This document shows positions 62,353 through 64,000 of a DNA stretch of 64,000 nt, in pieces. The notes beneath the pieces are model-generated. The model saw only the letters and a list, made by a program, of their open reading frames with translations, had not been told where the DNA came from and searched no databases. The position numbers were made by a program, and so were the translations under genes. Numbering within the stretch: the first letter of the stretch is position 1; the number at the start of each line of letters is the position of its first letter. The DNA comes from Hemibagrus wyckioides (Eukaryota; Chordata; Actinopteri; Siluriformes; Bagridae), in NCBI RefSeq assembly GCF_019097595.1, contig NC_080711.1:8895928-8959927 (forward strand), read 5' to 3'.

Positions 62353-64000
62353 TTTCACAGCAGTCAATAAATAAAATAATCTTGCATATTTAATGATGTG
62401 GGAAAGGTCTATTAAAGGTGAATGTTCTTCATCAGTGGAACATATTAGACTAGCATTGTTGGGATGTTTAGTAGTTCCAGCTGTCTAAAACCCTTCTCTG
62501 AAAGGTAAACACTTTGTTGCAGAGATCCTCATGTTTCCTCCTGAAGGATGTTCTGAAGGAATCTTTAGGATGCGAATCCATTTTAATCAGGAGCAGTTTT
62601 TACAGTCATGCTCGCTTGCAATAAAGAGTGCAGGTTGGCAGCAGGTTCATGATAGCAAATAACTAACAAGTCTAATTTTATGCCTGAACTTTTTTAACCT
62701 CCGTTCTAAGTTGCTGAACAGTGCCACTATACAGAACTAGAGAACATTTTGTGTGAAAGGGTATCTAATTGTGCTTCGAAAATCTTTAACAAGCTGTTTT
62801 TGCACCGCTAATTATATCCAATCTCGATTTTAATTCCAATATGATAACATCCCTTACTGTTTTCTTAATAATATGACTCAGGTATTACAAGTAAACGTAG
62901 TAGAATTAAACCTATTACATGAATTCACATTATTATTGTAATGATTTTATGCTTGTTTTCTTGATTGCTGCTTGTTCTCAGATTTCCGGGCTTGACTCCA
63001 GCAAATGCTGTGCCAGAATTCAGTCCTGGGTCAACTTCAGAGCAAACTCCTGGGTCGTCTTCAACATTTGACTTGAATAATGAGCTGAATGAAATCGGCC
63101 TGACCTGCATGTGGGTGGTGCGGAGGGCAACGGATGATAACTAAGTGTTGGGTTTCACTGAGAGAAACACTGAAGAAACATTGGAATTAGTTTCCATGTG
63201 ACGTACAGCTGAATTGGAAATGATTTAAATATGTTTGTGACATATCTCCCACTGCTTTCCTTCTTTTCCCTCTTTTCCATCTAGTGTCAAGGAAATGATT
63301 TAGTATTTCACACATTCCAGCCTTCCGCTCTTATAGATCTCATATGTACTACCAACTGAGTTATATAATAGCTTTTCCCAGCTGTTCTGAGTTATGCATT
63401 CACTTTATCTTTTGCACTAATTTTATAATATCACCTTTTATTTTTTTTCTACCCATCAGTTTATCTACATTTACGTTGTAGTTCTCTGCTCTTGAATTCA
63501 CTCTACTAGTGATGAGTTCAGTTCAGAAATACTTTCTGGTTCGCTGATCTTTCTATGAAAACTAACCCAAACGCTTTTACCTGTACACAGATAGTGTTGA
63601 AAACGCCAATTGGAGAAGCGTGCTCGGGTTTAGGTTTGCGCAACAACTCCAGAAGATTTGATTTCCAGCCAACCTTGACACTTGCAAATGCTGTTCAGCT
63701 GTGCTATCAGATTACATCATCATGTGCTTCCAGATGCCAGAACTGTTCTTCTAATCTAATGCATTGCCCTGTATTTATGTCAAGACATTAAATCTGCATT
63801 CAGGTTAACAGCTCCAAAGAGCTTTAATCAATTAAACTTAAGGCAATCGCACCAATTTGTTTAAGCGCTTTGTAAACATAGGACTTTGTTAAAAGATGTG
63901 TGTGGCATCATGTTGGATGATGTATTACAGATGCACTGAACAATATCTCCCAGAGGTGTGTGTGTGTGTGTGGTATATGTGTACATTGCATAGTGGCAAA
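62353..64000. other. intergenic DNA, no gene seen
   Basis: AT-rich unique sequence; a (GT)n tract lies at 63957-63972. Open frames are short and without motif. Confidence 0.45.

Overview
The window looks like a stretch of a ray-finned fish (teleost) nuclear chromosome. The evidence is one vertebrate neurexophilin gene split by a long intron, several copies of fish-type tRNA-derived SINEs (including V-SINE-like tails), small hAT-like and TA-flanked inverted-repeat elements, and very dense (CA)n, (GA)n, (AAAG)n and (GATA/GGAT)n microsatellites. The repeat families are of the kind common in otophysan fishes and a catfish is plausible, but nothing here proves the order. There is no bacterial, phage or CRISPR content.

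The only protein-coding gene I can support is a neurexophilin on the minus strand. Coding exon 1 (37762-37815) holds the start of the signal peptide. Coding exon 2 (11872-12666) holds the rest: the propeptide, a furin-type RVKR site and the six-cysteine C-terminal domain. The phase-0 intron between them is 25,095 bp. The spliced product is 282 residues. Residue signatures point to NXPH3 more than to NXPH1 or NXPH2, but the paralogue is not certain. A CpG-rich island covers exon 1 (about 36.86-38.29 kb).

Region by region: 1-10.5 kb lies downstream of the gene and holds SINE pieces, two small DNA transposons with recognisable target-site duplications, and a roughly 25-bp minisatellite at 9.1-9.7 kb. 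About 10.57-12.67 kb is the probable 3' UTR plus exon 2. 12.67-37.76 kb is the intron, with microsatellites, SINEs, two LTR-like pieces, two inverted-repeat elements, two copies of one long dispersed repeat, and a diverged inverted duplication at 32.6-33.8 kb. 36.8-38.3 kb is the promoter, CpG island and exon 1. 38.3-64 kb is upstream intergenic DNA with a 0.7-kb AAAG-rich purine array (42.6-43.4 kb), a 2.6-kb GTATA pentamer array (44.8-47.4 kb), repeated CTTT arrays and more SINEs. Several AT-rich, low-repeat stretches have the texture of conserved non-coding enhancers, which suits a developmental or neuronal gene, but this cannot be proved without alignment.

I found no new multi-gene system. 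The most distinctive structures are the pentamer array with its own higher-order pattern, the inverted duplication inside the intron, and the transposon copies with readable boundaries. All long open frames outside the neurexophilin exons are explained by simple repeats or by chance.
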